Numbered from the stretch's first letter, positions 8,845 to 16,814 are shown. The stretch is 64,000 nt of DNA from Cognataquiflexum gelatinilyticum (GCF_024813435.1 NZ_JANAEZ010000001.1:930001-994000), one strand, 5' to 3'. Notes: generated from the sequence alone by a model not told the origin. A program made the numbers and translations.

Positions 8845-9047
8845 CTAGAAGAATTGGTATCCTTTTAATTCTCTTTCTTTCAATAAAAAAAACAATTTCC
8901 TCAACTTTTGACAACGAAACCTGTTGATTTTCCAAGGACATTGTTGAGAAGACAGAAATTTCCAAAAACCAAAAAAAAGACATTCTGAATGATCACATTC
9001 AAAAGGTCTTTCGAAAATTAAAAGCTGAGAGAAATAATTTTAATTAA
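8835..9047 (+). pseudogene. Possible broken small ORF with in-frame TGA
   Basis: From a TTG at 8835, overlapping the end of the preceding gene, the frame reads MFLTRRIGILLILFLSIKK..., which looks like a membrane or signal segment, and stops at TGA 8925-8927 after 30 residues. The same frame then continues for 39 charged residues (FSKDIVEKTEISKNQKKDIL...) to TAA at 9045-9047. Taken together this looks like a roughly 70-residue secreted or membrane protein interrupted by one stop codon. It may equally be chance reading of AT-rich DNA, or only the 30-residue peptide may be real. Confidence 0.3.
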
Positions 9048-9072
9048 GGTTTCTAAATATGGAAACATTATG

Positions 9073-9080
9073 TATTTTTG
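9073..9080 (+). promoter_or_regulatory. Bacteroidota -7 box for the toxin-antitoxin pair
   Basis: TATTTTTG fits the TAnnTTTG consensus of the primary sigma factor in this phylum. It lies 20 bp before the ATG at 9101, which favours that codon over earlier candidate starts at 9059 and 9083. A -33 TTTG is not clear. Confidence 0.45.
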
Positions 9081-9100
9081 TAATGTTTAACAAATATTTA

Positions 9101-9433
9101 ATGAGGTATTTCGAGACAAAATTTTTAGAAGAAGCAAACGAGTTCATTTCAGGACTTGATCTTAAGGCCATCAAAAAAATCTTTTACAATATTGACCTTG
9201 CTGAACAGACCAATGACCCAAAACTTTTAAAGAAACTTCAAAATGACATTTGGGAGTTTCGTACAAAATACGCAGGACTTCAAATTAGGCTTCTTGCCTT
9301 TTGGGATAAATCAAATAACAAAAAAACTTTGGTTGTTGCGACCCATGGTTTTATAAAAAAGGTTGACAAAGTGCCAAAAAGCGAAATCGACAGAGCAATT
9401 AGATTAAAGGATAATTATTTTCGAAACAAATAG
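9101..9433 (+). CDS. RelE/HigB-like toxin (Gp49 family)
   Basis: 110 residues from the ATG at 9101 (MRYFETKFLEEANEF...); upstream in-frame starts at 9059 and 9083 lie on or ahead of the promoter box. The protein matches the phage Gp49-like branch of RelE/HigB mRNA interferases: WEFRTKYAGLQIRLLAFWD, then the beta-strand KKTLVVATHGFIKKVDKVP, then a basic C-terminal helix with IDRAIRLKD. Such toxins cleave mRNA on the ribosome and are neutralised by a cognate antitoxin. An XRE-type antitoxin gene follows 13 bp later, in the toxin-first order typical of HigBA. Length and pattern are normal, so the toxin appears intact. Confidence 0.85.
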   Translation: MRYFETKFLEEANEFISGLDLKAIKKIFYNIDLAEQTNDPKLLKKLQNDIWEFRTKYAGLQIRLLAFWDKSNNKKTLVVATHGFIKKVDKVPKSEIDRAIRLKDNYFRNK

Positions 9434-9446
9434 AAAAATTAATCAT

Positions 9447-9773
9447 ATGACAACCAAACAGATCAAGACATACTCGCTTGCCGAAATGAAGGACAAGTAT
9501 ATCGGTAAAGTAGGAACGGTTGACCGTGACGAATACGAATATGAACTTCGTATGGATGTTTTGGGGAAAATGATCAAAGCAGCTAGGCAAGAACGGAATT
9601 TGACACAAGAAGAACTTGGGAAGCTTATTGGCGTGCAAAAAGCCCAAATTTCCAAACTTGAAAGCAGTGCCAACAGTGCTACAATTGATACCATTTTGAA
9701 AGTGTTTAAAGCTTTGAAAGCAGAGATAAACTTTAACGTAAAACTTGAAGATAACTTTGTTAAACTCGCATGA
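9447..9773 (+). CDS. XRE-family HTH antitoxin (HigA-like)
   Basis: 108 residues. The DNA-binding HTH spans about residues 38-90: LGKMIKAARQERNLTQEELG, then LIGVQKAQISKLESS. A 35-residue N-terminal segment (YSLAEMKDKYIGKVGTVDRDEYE) precedes it, as in antitoxins that pair with Gp49-type toxins. It presumably binds the toxin and represses their shared promoter. After its TGA the frame continues with protein-like sequence (NPIRYVPLDLRHFIDIKQKF) to about 9890, which may be the remnant of another gene or chance. Confidence 0.85.
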   Translation: MTTKQIKTYSLAEMKDKYIGKVGTVDRDEYEYELRMDVLGKMIKAARQERNLTQEELGKLIGVQKAQISKLESSANSATIDTILKVFKALKAEINFNVKLEDNFVKLA

Positions 9774-9851
9774 AAGGATGGTAATCCAATTCGATATGTG
9801 CCTTTAGACTTACGACACTTTATAGATATTAAACAAAAATTCAAAAAATAT

Positions 9852-9976
9852 CCCTTTGACTTCGCTCAGGGTCCAATTATAATTCAATGAGGGGGGAGAA
9901 TAAAAGGGCGAAGCCCATTCCATTCTCCTCCTTTACTTTTTTTTATGAAATGCGTTCCCTGAGCGCTGTCGAAGGG
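9852..9976. repeat. Compound palindromic element (REP-like) in the intergenic gap
   Basis: The outer arms CCCTTTGACTTCGCTCAGGG (9852-9871) and CCCTGAGCGCTGTCGAAGGG (9957-9976) are inverted copies matching at 17 of 20 positions. Nested inside are GGAGAAT (9895-9901) with ATTCTCC (9922-9928) and, inside that, GGGC (9906-9909) with GCCC (9913-9916). The arms resemble the short GC-richer palindromes scattered through many Bacteroidota genomes. The element sits between the antitoxin gene and the end of hslV, where it could fold into a long hairpin. Confidence 0.65.
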
Positions 9977-9992
9977 CAAAATTTAAAAGAAA

Positions 9993-10535
9993 TTATTTCA
10001 CCACTTTTTCCACCACCAGATTATGGTTGGTGTAGATACAGACATCGGCAGCGATGCCTAGGCTTTCTCTGACCATCTCTTCTGCAGTAAGTTGGGGAGC
10101 AAATTTCTTGAGGGCTCTGGCCGCAGATTGGGCATACATGCTTCCCGAACCGATGGAAGCGATCTCCATGTCCGGTTCGATCACATCACCGTTACCTGAA
10201 ATAATGAGAATATCCACCGCATCAGCCACTATCATCATGGCTTCAAGTTTGCTGAGCATGCGGTCTGTCCGCCATTCTTTGGCGAGTTCTACAGCAGCTC
10301 TTTTCATGTTGTTGCCATAAGCACCCATCTTTTCCTCGAACTTCTCCAATAGGGTAAATGCATCTGCGGTAGAACCTGCAAATCCTGTGACGATTTTTCC
10401 ACCCTGTAATTTTCTGATTTTATTGACCGTGCTTTTTGCAATTGTATTTCCTAAGGTAGCCTGACCGTCTGCACCGATGACTACTTCCCCGTTGTGTTTG
10501 ATAGCGACTACGGTTGTTGATTTTATTTTTTCCAT
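9993..10535 (-). CDS. hslV: ATP-dependent protease subunit HslV
   Basis: 180 residues, the normal HslV length. After a short propeptide (MEKIKS) the mature enzyme begins TTVVAIKHNGEVVIGADGQAT, placing the catalytic N-terminal threonine at residue 7. Further family blocks are KIRKLQGGKIVTGFAGSTAD, the basic KEWRTDRMLSKLEAMM, and IGSGSMYAQSAARAL. HslV forms a double hexameric proteolytic core that needs the unfoldase HslU; hslU is not adjacent. It is read toward the palindromic repeat and the toxin-antitoxin pair. A tandem heptamer repeat lies just upstream of its start. Confidence 0.95.
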   Translation of the reverse strand: MEKIKSTTVVAIKHNGEVVIGADGQATLGNTIAKSTVNKIRKLQGGKIVTGFAGSTADAFTLLEKFEEKMGAYGNNMKRAAVELAKEWRTDRMLSKLEAMMIVADAVDILIISGNGDVIEPDMEIASIGSGSMYAQSAARALKKFAPQLTAEEMVRESLGIAADVCIYTNHNLVVEKVVK

Positions 10536-10553
10536 TATTTATTAGACAAGAGA

Positions 10554-10574
10554 TATGAGACGTGAGACATGAGA
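10554..10574. repeat. Tandem heptamer repeat NNTGAGA x3
   Basis: TATGAGA, CGTGAGA and CATGAGA follow one another without gaps at 10554-10574, with a degenerate fourth unit TTGAAGA (10575-10581). It lies 19 bp upstream of the hslV start codon. Function unknown. Confidence 0.6.
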
Positions 10575-10656
10575 TTGAAGAGCGAAGGTGGCATCCCGAC
10601 AACTTTTCAACCTATTAACTTTTAAAACCTTCTAACCTCAACAACCATACAAAAGC

Positions 10657-10684
10657 AAAAAGTCCCGTGAAAACAGGACTTTTT
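10657..10684 (-). terminator. Terminator after pyruvate dehydrogenase E2 gene
   Basis: AAAAAGTCC (10657-10665) pairs with GGACTTTTT (10676-10684) around a 10-nt loop, 20 bp after the E2 stop codon when read on the minus strand. Confidence 0.65.
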
Positions 10685-10704
10685 GACAGTATTTGTTTTT
10701 TCTG

Positions 10705-12408
10705 TTAGATCAACATCCTGACGGGATCTTCGAGCAGACCTTTCAAAGTAAGCAAGAAGGCAGAACCGACAGCTCCGTCCACTACTCTGTGGTCACAGGA
10801 AAGCGTCACTTTCATGATATTTCCGATCTGCATCTGACCGTTTTTCACGATCACGGTTTCTTTGATCCCTCCGACAGCTAGGATACATGCATCAGGTGGA
10901 TTGATGATGGCTGTGAACTCATCGATTCCGAACATCCCCAAGTTGGAAATGGTAAATGTATTCCCTTCCCAATCTTTCGGTTGCAATTCTTTGTTTTTGG
11001 CTTTCCCTCCCAATGTCTTGGCTTCGGTAGAAATCTGCGATAATGACTTGATATCCGCAAATCGGATCACAGGAACCAATAATCCTTCCTCCACGGCTAC
11101 CGCCATGCCGATATGGATATGGTCATTGTATCTGATTTTATCCCCCAACCAAGAAGAATTCACTTTTGGATGTTGTTTCAAAGCCATTGCTGAAGCTTTG
11201 ATCACAAAATCATTGAAGGAAATTTTCACCGGAGAAACTTCGTTCATACTCTGTCTTGAGGCGATGGCCTTATCCATGTTGATTTCCATGGTAAGGTAAA
11301 AATGCGGTGCGCCAAACTTGCTTTCAGCCAATCTCTTGGCAATGACCTTTCTCATCTGGGAAACTTTCTCTTCTCTGAAAGATTCCTGACCCAATGCAGG
11401 TGCTGAAGCTGCGGCACTAGTAGCAGCTGTTGCTTGAGAAGCGACAGGTTTTACGGAGGCTGGATCGAAGGATTCCACATCTCTTTTGATAATTCTTCCA
11501 CCTTCACCGCTTCCTTTTACCAAAGCAATATCTATTCCCTTGTCAGAAGCCATTTTCTTGGCCAAGGGAGAAGCTATAACCCGTCCGTTTTCAGATGATG
11601 AGGTTGGAGCAGAAGCTTCAGCAGGCTTGGTTTCTGATGGCTTGGTTTCAGGAGCTTTTGCTTCAGTAGCAGCAGGCTTTTCTTCCTTCTTCTCCTCAGG
11701 AGCAGGAGCTTCTGCACCTCCGGATTTTGCTTTGTGAGCCTTTAGCAATTTCTCATAATCAGCACCTTTTTCACCAACAATAGCTATAACACCATCAACT
11801 TCGACAGCATTACCTTCTTCCACACCGATATAAAGCAATACTCCATCATCGTATGATTCAAGTTCCATCGTGGCCTTATCAGTCTCTACTTCTGCTATGA
11901 TATCACCGGATTTGATGGTATCTCCTACTTTTTTCAACCAAGAGGCTATCGTGCCCTCGGTCATGGTATCAGACATCTTAGGCATGGTCAATACGGTCGC
12001 ATTGATCCCGGAGACATCGATAGATTCCTTTGGAGCTTCAGCTTTTTGAGGAGCAGGGGCAGCTTTTTCTTCCTTAGGAGTTTCAGTTTTTTCTTCTTTT
12101 TTCTCTTCAGCTTTAGGAGTGGGTGCATCACCACCTTCTATATCCTTTAGTAAGGAATCTATATCTTCACCTTTTTCTCCAATAATGGCAATTACCCCAT
12201 TGACTGCCACAGCGTTTTTTTCCTCAACACCGATGTATAGCAAAACACCTTCTTCATAAGATTCAAGTTCCATGGTGGCCTTATCGGTTTCCACTTCAGC
12301 AAGTATATCTCCTGGCTTTACTGCATCTCCTACTTTTTTCAACCACGCTGCGATCACCCCTTCTTCCATGGTATCGCTCATTTTGGGCATTCGTATTATC
12401 TCGGCCAT
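10705..12408 (-). CDS. pdhC: Pyruvate dehydrogenase complex dihydrolipoamide acetyltransferase (E2), two lipoyl domains
   Basis: 567 residues. Two near-identical lipoyl domains (about 2-77 and 140-215) each carry the lipoylated lysine in VETDKATMELESY. Ala/Pro/Glu/Lys-rich linkers follow each. A peripheral subunit-binding domain is at about 275-310 (VIASPLAKKMASDKGIDI, GGRIIKRDVE). The catalytic acetyltransferase domain fills the rest and ends with the active-site CDHRVVDGAVGSAF. E2 transfers the acetyl group to CoA at the core of the complex. E1 genes are not in the window. The gene appears monocistronic: terminator below, divergent yheT-like gene above. A 2-oxoglutarate E2 is less likely given the two lipoyl domains and the hinge type. 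Confidence 0.92.
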   Translation of the reverse strand: MAEIIRMPKMSDTMEEGVIAAWLKKVGDAVKPGDILAEVETDKATMELESYEEGVLLYIGVEEKNAVAVNGVIAIIGEKGEDIDSLLKDIEGGDAPTPKAEEKKEEKTETPKEEKAAPAPQKAEAPKESIDVSGINATVLTMPKMSDTMTEGTIASWLKKVGDTIKSGDIIAEVETDKATMELESYDDGVLLYIGVEEGNAVEVDGVIAIVGEKGADYEKLLKAHKAKSGGAEAPAPEEKKEEKPAATEAKAPETKPSETKPAEASAPTSSSENGRVIASPLAKKMASDKGIDIALVKGSGEGGRIIKRDVESFDPASVKPVASQATAATSAAASAPALGQESFREEKVSQMRKVIAKRLAESKFGAPHFYLTMEINMDKAIASRQSMNEVSPVKISFNDFVIKASAMALKQHPKVNSSWLGDKIRYNDHIHIGMAVAVEEGLLVPVIRFADIKSLSQISTEAKTLGGKAKNKELQPKDWEGNTFTISNLGMFGIDEFTAIINPPDACILAVGGIKETVIVKNGQMQIGNIMKVTLSCDHRVVDGAVGSAFLLTLKGLLEDPVRMLI

Positions 12409-12531
12409 AAGTTGATTATATCCTAGTCAAATTTTAAGGAGTCCAAAAATAGTTCTTAAAATGTCTAGATTCAAATATAATAGTAGTATTTTCAGGTTTG
12501 ATAAGTTCAGAATTGATGATTTTGTTTTAAA

Positions 12532-13491
12532 ATGCCTGTTGTAAAAAAAACAGATTACGAATATCCAAAATGGCTTTTCAATGGTCATTTGCAGACCATA
12601 ATCCCAAGTTTATTCAGAGATCCACGCTCCTTACCTTTTGAAAGAGAAAGAGTTAATACCCCTGATGGGGATTTTTTGGACTTGGATTGGTTGAGAAATT
12701 CCTCCAAAAAACTGATCATAATAAGCCATGGATTGGAGGGAAATAGTCAGCGGCCTTACATGACGGGAATGGCAAGACATTTTTTTGCAAATGGATTTGA
12801 TGTGCTTAATTGGAACTTCCGCGGATGCAGTGAAGAATTGAACAACAAACCTATTTTTTACCATTCAGGAGCCACTTATGACCTGGATTTTGTGGTGGGA
12901 CATGCTTCCCAAAAATATGAATCCGTCTATTTGATCGGTTTCAGTTTGGGTGGAAATCTTACCTTAAAATACCTTGGAGAAAAAAGAGCCAGAACTCCAA
13001 AAATCAAAAAAGCCGTGGCTATTTCTGTTCCTCTGCACTTAGAATCCGCATGCATTAAAATCTCTACAGGAGAAAATATCATGTACGCCAAGAGATTTTT
13101 GAAAACCTTAAAAGAAAAAGTTATCAGAAAAGCAATGAAATTTCCTGATGAAATCCCTACCGGCATGTTGAGAAAGATCAAATCACTTCAGGATTTTGAT
13201 GATCATTATACCGGCCCATTGCATGGATTTGATGATGCCCACGATTATTATGAGCAGAATTCTTCCTTGTATTTCCTTGATCAAATTGAAGTCCCTTCTT
13301 TGATTCTGAATGCCCAGAATGATCCATTTCTAAGTGACCGATGCTTCCCAATATCTTTGGGAAGAAAGTTAGAACAGGTATGGATGGATTTTCCAAAATA
13401 TGGTGGACATGTTGGCTTTAGTCCGAGAAAGAAGGCCGATATTTATTGGTCCGAAAAAAGGGCGTTTGAATTTATCACATCAGATCAGTAA
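12532..13491 (+). CDS. YheT-type alpha/beta hydrolase
   Basis: 319 residues. The nucleophile elbow is GFSLGGN (Ser near residue 144). The acid is in LNAQNDPFLS near residue 265 and the histidine in YGGHVGF near residue 299, so the triad is complete. The family blocks PKWLFNGHLQTIIPSL, HGLEGNSQRPYM and NWNFRGCSEELN place it in the YheT/ABHD1-3 group. These hydrolases are thought to act on lipid or carboxyl esters, but no bacterial substrate is firmly known. It is separated from yedK downstream by 20 bp and may share its transcript. Confidence 0.88.
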   Translation: MPVVKKTDYEYPKWLFNGHLQTIIPSLFRDPRSLPFERERVNTPDGDFLDLDWLRNSSKKLIIISHGLEGNSQRPYMTGMARHFFANGFDVLNWNFRGCSEELNNKPIFYHSGATYDLDFVVGHASQKYESVYLIGFSLGGNLTLKYLGEKRARTPKIKKAVAISVPLHLESACIKISTGENIMYAKRFLKTLKEKVIRKAMKFPDEIPTGMLRKIKSLQDFDDHYTGPLHGFDDAHDYYEQNSSLYFLDQIEVPSLILNAQNDPFLSDRCFPISLGRKLEQVWMDFPKYGGHVGFSPRKKADIYWSEKRAFEFITSDQ

Positions 13492-13511
13492 TTTTCAGAA
13501 AAACCATTAAC

Positions 13512-14210
13512 ATGTGCGGCAGATATTCCCTCAGCAAAAGTAAAATTGAATTGGAAGAAAGATTTCAGGCAGAGATTCTGGTCGATTTCAAACCGCGTTT
13601 CAACATCGCTCCGACCCAGCTTGTGCCGGTCATCACTTCCGAAAGCCCAAAAGGATTTTCATTTTTTTATTGGGGAATTACCCCGGATTTTGCTAAAAAC
13701 AAACCTGTTTCCCAAAAATTTATCAATGCCAAGGCAGAAACGGTACATGAGAAAATTTCTTTTAAATCTTCTTTTGAAAAAAGAAGATGCCTGGTGCCTG
13801 CAGACGGTTTTTATGAATGGAAAAAATTGGGGAAGAAAACCAAAGTCCCGTATCGCTTCACCATGGCCAACAATGAAGCCTTCGCTTTTGCGGGTATTTG
13901 GGAAGAATATGAAAACGAAAAAGGGGAAATTAACCATACCTTTTTGATTTTGACAACCGAACCCAACAGGCTTGTTTCCGAGGTTCATGACAGGATGCCT
14001 GTTATTCTGAAAAAAGAAGACGAGAAAAAGTGGCTTGACAAATACAGTTCGGAATCAAACCTGCTTCAAATGCTGACAACCTACTCGGCAGATGACATGT
14101 TGAGCTACACAGTATCTCCGCTTGTAAATCAGGTCACAAACGACAGTCCCGGAATAATCCGCAAAACATCCCCAATGGACCAATTTGGGAATTACACCTT
14201 ATTCGGATGA
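13512..14210 (+). CDS. SOS response-associated peptidase family protein (YedK/HMCES)
   Basis: 232 residues starting MCGRYSLS; after methionine removal Cys2 becomes the N-terminal residue that forms a thiazolidine crosslink with abasic sites in single-stranded DNA. Other conserved sites are NAKAETVHEK (Asn and Glu), the LVPADGFYEWKK block, and VHDRMPVIL with the active-site His. The family protects abasic DNA at replication forks. Its last four bases overlap the start of the MBL hydrolase (ATGA), indicating translational coupling, which is an unusual neighbour for this gene. Confidence 0.93.
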   Translation: MCGRYSLSKSKIELEERFQAEILVDFKPRFNIAPTQLVPVITSESPKGFSFFYWGITPDFAKNKPVSQKFINAKAETVHEKISFKSSFEKRRCLVPADGFYEWKKLGKKTKVPYRFTMANNEAFAFAGIWEEYENEKGEINHTFLILTTEPNRLVSEVHDRMPVILKKEDEKKWLDKYSSESNLLQMLTTYSADDMLSYTVSPLVNQVTNDSPGIIRKTSPMDQFGNYTLFG

Positions 14211-15109
14211 TGGAAAAAATTAAAATCATTGACCTGCATTTTCAAAAGACGAAAGATGCCATCGCAAGCTTTTTGGTAGAAACCACAGAAGGTCCTATAC
14301 TCATTGAAACCGGCCCGGCGAGTACATTTGACCAACTTAGCCGCGGGATATCCAAGTGCGGATATACTCTCGAGGATATCAAGCATGTATTGTTGACACA
14401 TATCCATTTTGACCATGCAGGAGCTGCGTGGAAGCTAGCCGAAGCCGGGGCAAAAATTTATGTTCACCCTTTTGGCGCGCCACATTTAGGCTCTCCGGAA
14501 AAACTTTGGAATTCTGCTTCCCAAATTTATGGCGATGACATGGACAGGCTTTGGGGGAAAATGAAACCTATCCCAACCAACCAATTGGTCAGCGTAGAAG
14601 ACAAGCAAGAACTTGAATTCGGTACCACAAAAATTAAATCCCTCCACACTCCTGGACATGCTGTCCACCACATAGCCTGGAAAATGGGTGATATCATATT
14701 TACAGGCGATGTGGCAGGCGTCAAGATCGCCGGAGGCCCGGTGATGCCTCCCTGCCCTCCACCTGATATCAATCTGGAAGAATGGAAAAAGTCCCTTGCC
14801 ATCATCAAAAGCGAAAAGCCAAAGGAATTGTACCTTACTCATTTTGGAATCATCGATGCAGTAGACTACCATTTGGATAGCCTTTCCTACAAGCTTGACG
14901 ACTGGGCGGAATGGATAAAACCATATTATGAGAAAAATGTGGACCAGGCGGAAGTTGTACCACTTTTTATGGAATATTCCAATTCACAATTTTTGAAAGA
15001 GGGATGTTCCCCTGAATTGATACATACCTATGAATATGCTAACCCAAGCTGGATGTCAGTGGCTGGGTTGTACAGGTACTGGAAATTAAAGGCACAGGGA
15101 AGGCTGTAA
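14207..15109 (+). CDS. MBL-fold metallo-hydrolase
   Basis: 300 residues with the metallo-beta-lactamase metal motif HIHFDHAG near residue 65, a second-site His in TPGHAVHHIAW near residue 150, Asp in FTGDVAG near residue 167, and His in LTHFG near residue 209. All ligands of a dinuclear zinc or iron site are present. Members include hydrolases of thioesters, lactones and phosphodiesters; nothing here fixes the substrate. The start overlaps the yedK stop by 4 nt, so it is probably translated from the same mRNA. The C-terminal 90 residues are helical and have no domain I recognise. Confidence 0.88.
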   Translation: MMEKIKIIDLHFQKTKDAIASFLVETTEGPILIETGPASTFDQLSRGISKCGYTLEDIKHVLLTHIHFDHAGAAWKLAEAGAKIYVHPFGAPHLGSPEKLWNSASQIYGDDMDRLWGKMKPIPTNQLVSVEDKQELEFGTTKIKSLHTPGHAVHHIAWKMGDIIFTGDVAGVKIAGGPVMPPCPPPDINLEEWKKSLAIIKSEKPKELYLTHFGIIDAVDYHLDSLSYKLDDWAEWIKPYYEKNVDQAEVVPLFMEYSNSQFLKEGCSPELIHTYEYANPSWMSVAGLYRYWKLKAQGRL

Positions 15110-15253
15110 TAATCCCACATTTCTTCCATTCATGTATGATTTACTTTCTCTAAGGCGGTTTAAATTTTGTTTTTTGGTATTCAAAAAAGGAAGTAGGATA
15201 TTTGCCTGTACCAATTAAGTACTTTCCTCAAAACCCAAGATACTTTTACTGCT

Positions 15254-16252
15254 ATGTATAAATCCAAAATAACAGGAGTAGGACATTATGTTCCGGATAG
15301 AATCATCACCAATGAGTACCTATCCACCATCATGGATACTAATGATGCATGGATAGTAGAGAGGACCGGAATACAGGAGAGAAGGTGGTTTACTCCCGGA
15401 AAAGACACTTTGGCCAGTATGTCAGTAAATGCCTCGAAGATTGCATTAGAAAGAGCCGGACTCACAAATAAAGACATTGACTTTATTGTTTTTGCCACTA
15501 TCACGCCAGATTACTTTCTTCCCGGAGAGGGTGTATTGTTACAAAGAGAACTTGGCATGCAGGGAATCGGAGCTTTGGATATAAGGAATGCCTGTTCAGG
15601 ATTTATTTATGCTCTTTCGATAGCAGATCAATTTATCAAAACAGGAATGTATAAAAACATCCTCGTGGTAGGCGGTGAGATCCAGTCTTCGGCTTTGGAC
15701 AAAAGTGACGAAGGCAGGTCAAGTGCGGTAATTTTTGCAGATGGCGCAGGTGCAGTGGTTTTGAGCAGAACTAATTCTGAAAAATCCGGAATTCTCTCTA
15801 CCCACCTTCATGCAGACGGGGACCATGCTGAAGAGTTATATTGCTCCTCTCCAAGTAGTTGTCAAGAAGTCAGAATCTCAACTGAAATGATTGACCGGGG
15901 TGACTTTTTTCTCAAAATGAATGGAAATGCTGTTTTCAAACACGCTGTGGTGAGGTTTTCGGAAGTAATTAATGAAGCATTGGAAGCAAATGGGAAGTCC
16001 AAAGAAGATATTGATCTCCTTGTTCCCCATCAGGCCAACCTAAGAATCAGCAATTATATTCAACACAAACTTGGATTGCCTGACGAAAAGGTGTTCAACA
16101 ATATCATGTATTATGGCAATACAACTGCTGGAACCATTCCCATTGCCTTGAGTGAGGCATTTGAACAAGGAAGACTTAAAGAAGGTGACCTGGTTTGCTT
16201 GGCAGCATTCGGAAGTGGATTTACGTGGGCTTCGGCTTTGCTGAACTGGTAA
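15254..16252 (+). CDS. 3-oxoacyl-ACP synthase III-like ketosynthase (FabH family)
   Basis: 332 residues with the FabH catalytic triad: Cys114 in RNACSGFIYAL, His259 in VPHQANLRI and Asn289 in YGNTTAGTIPIAL. The N-terminal TGVGHYVPDRIITNEYL and TGIQERRW and the final GSGFTWASALLNW are also typical. FabH condenses acyl-CoA with malonyl-ACP to start fatty acid synthesis. The gene stands apart from plsX/rpmF and fab genes and is followed after 4 bp by an uncharacterised gene. It may therefore be a paralogue with another acyl role rather than the main FabH. Confidence 0.88.
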   Translation: MYKSKITGVGHYVPDRIITNEYLSTIMDTNDAWIVERTGIQERRWFTPGKDTLASMSVNASKIALERAGLTNKDIDFIVFATITPDYFLPGEGVLLQRELGMQGIGALDIRNACSGFIYALSIADQFIKTGMYKNILVVGGEIQSSALDKSDEGRSSAVIFADGAGAVVLSRTNSEKSGILSTHLHADGDHAEELYCSSPSSCQEVRISTEMIDRGDFFLKMNGNAVFKHAVVRFSEVINEALEANGKSKEDIDLLVPHQANLRISNYIQHKLGLPDEKVFNNIMYYGNTTAGTIPIALSEAFEQGRLKEGDLVCLAAFGSGFTWASALLNW

Positions 16253-16256
16253 GAAA

Positions 16257-16814
16257 ATGTCTGCAAGGGAATTTGATCTTGATTTGTTAACAAACAAAAC
16301 CTTGTTTCACAAAATCAATGCACAATCAAGTCTAATAGAAGAGCTCTTTCATGACCTTGCAAATGAATTTCCGCAAAACGAATTGTTAAAGTTTCATGCG
16401 GATTCCAAAGGAACAAAAGTTTCCAAAGGCTATAATTTGGAAAATTTACCCTATCAGGTTCTTGATATTGTAAGGGATTTTGATGACCAAACAGGATTCA
16501 ATATCAGGGTTTTAAATTGGTGGGGAAATGGTCTTTTTATTTTTATCTATTTCGGAAACCTAACTTTTGTTAAAAATTCCCGATCAATCAAAACGCTTCT
16601 AAAAACTTTTGCGGATTGTAACCACCCTTCACCTTGGGCATATGGACAAATCATTGGAAATCACGGAATACTTTCATCCTCAAATATTCAAGCTGATTCT
16701 GAAAAAAAAGATTTTTATCAAATCTTTAAACAGATTGACTTAGATCAGGAATTTTCCAAAAGCCATTTAATGTTAAAAAGGGAAATTAGGTTTATCTTAG
16801 ATAATCATAATTAA
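16257..16814 (+). CDS. Uncharacterised 185-residue protein downstream of the FabH-like gene
   Basis: I do not recognise the family. The protein is cytosolic by appearance: no signal peptide, mixed charge, with an aromatic central block TGFNIRVLNWWGNGLFIFIYFGN that could be a buried beta-sheet, and a C-terminal charged helix (KREIRFILDNHN). It begins 4 bp after the stop of the FabH-like gene, so the two are almost certainly one transcript, which hints at a role tied to that ketosynthase. Length and codon use look like a real gene. Confidence 0.75.
   Translation: MSAREFDLDLLTNKTLFHKINAQSSLIEELFHDLANEFPQNELLKFHADSKGTKVSKGYNLENLPYQVLDIVRDFDDQTGFNIRVLNWWGNGLFIFIYFGNLTFVKNSRSIKTLLKTFADCNHPSPWAYGQIIGNHGILSSSNIQADSEKKDFYQIFKQIDLDQEFSKSHLMLKREIRFILDNHN

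Noticed and set aside
8925..8927. TGA as a selenocysteine codon in the small ORF
   Set aside because: No stable hairpin is evident right after it, and nothing else in the window points to selenocysteine use. A broken gene is simpler.
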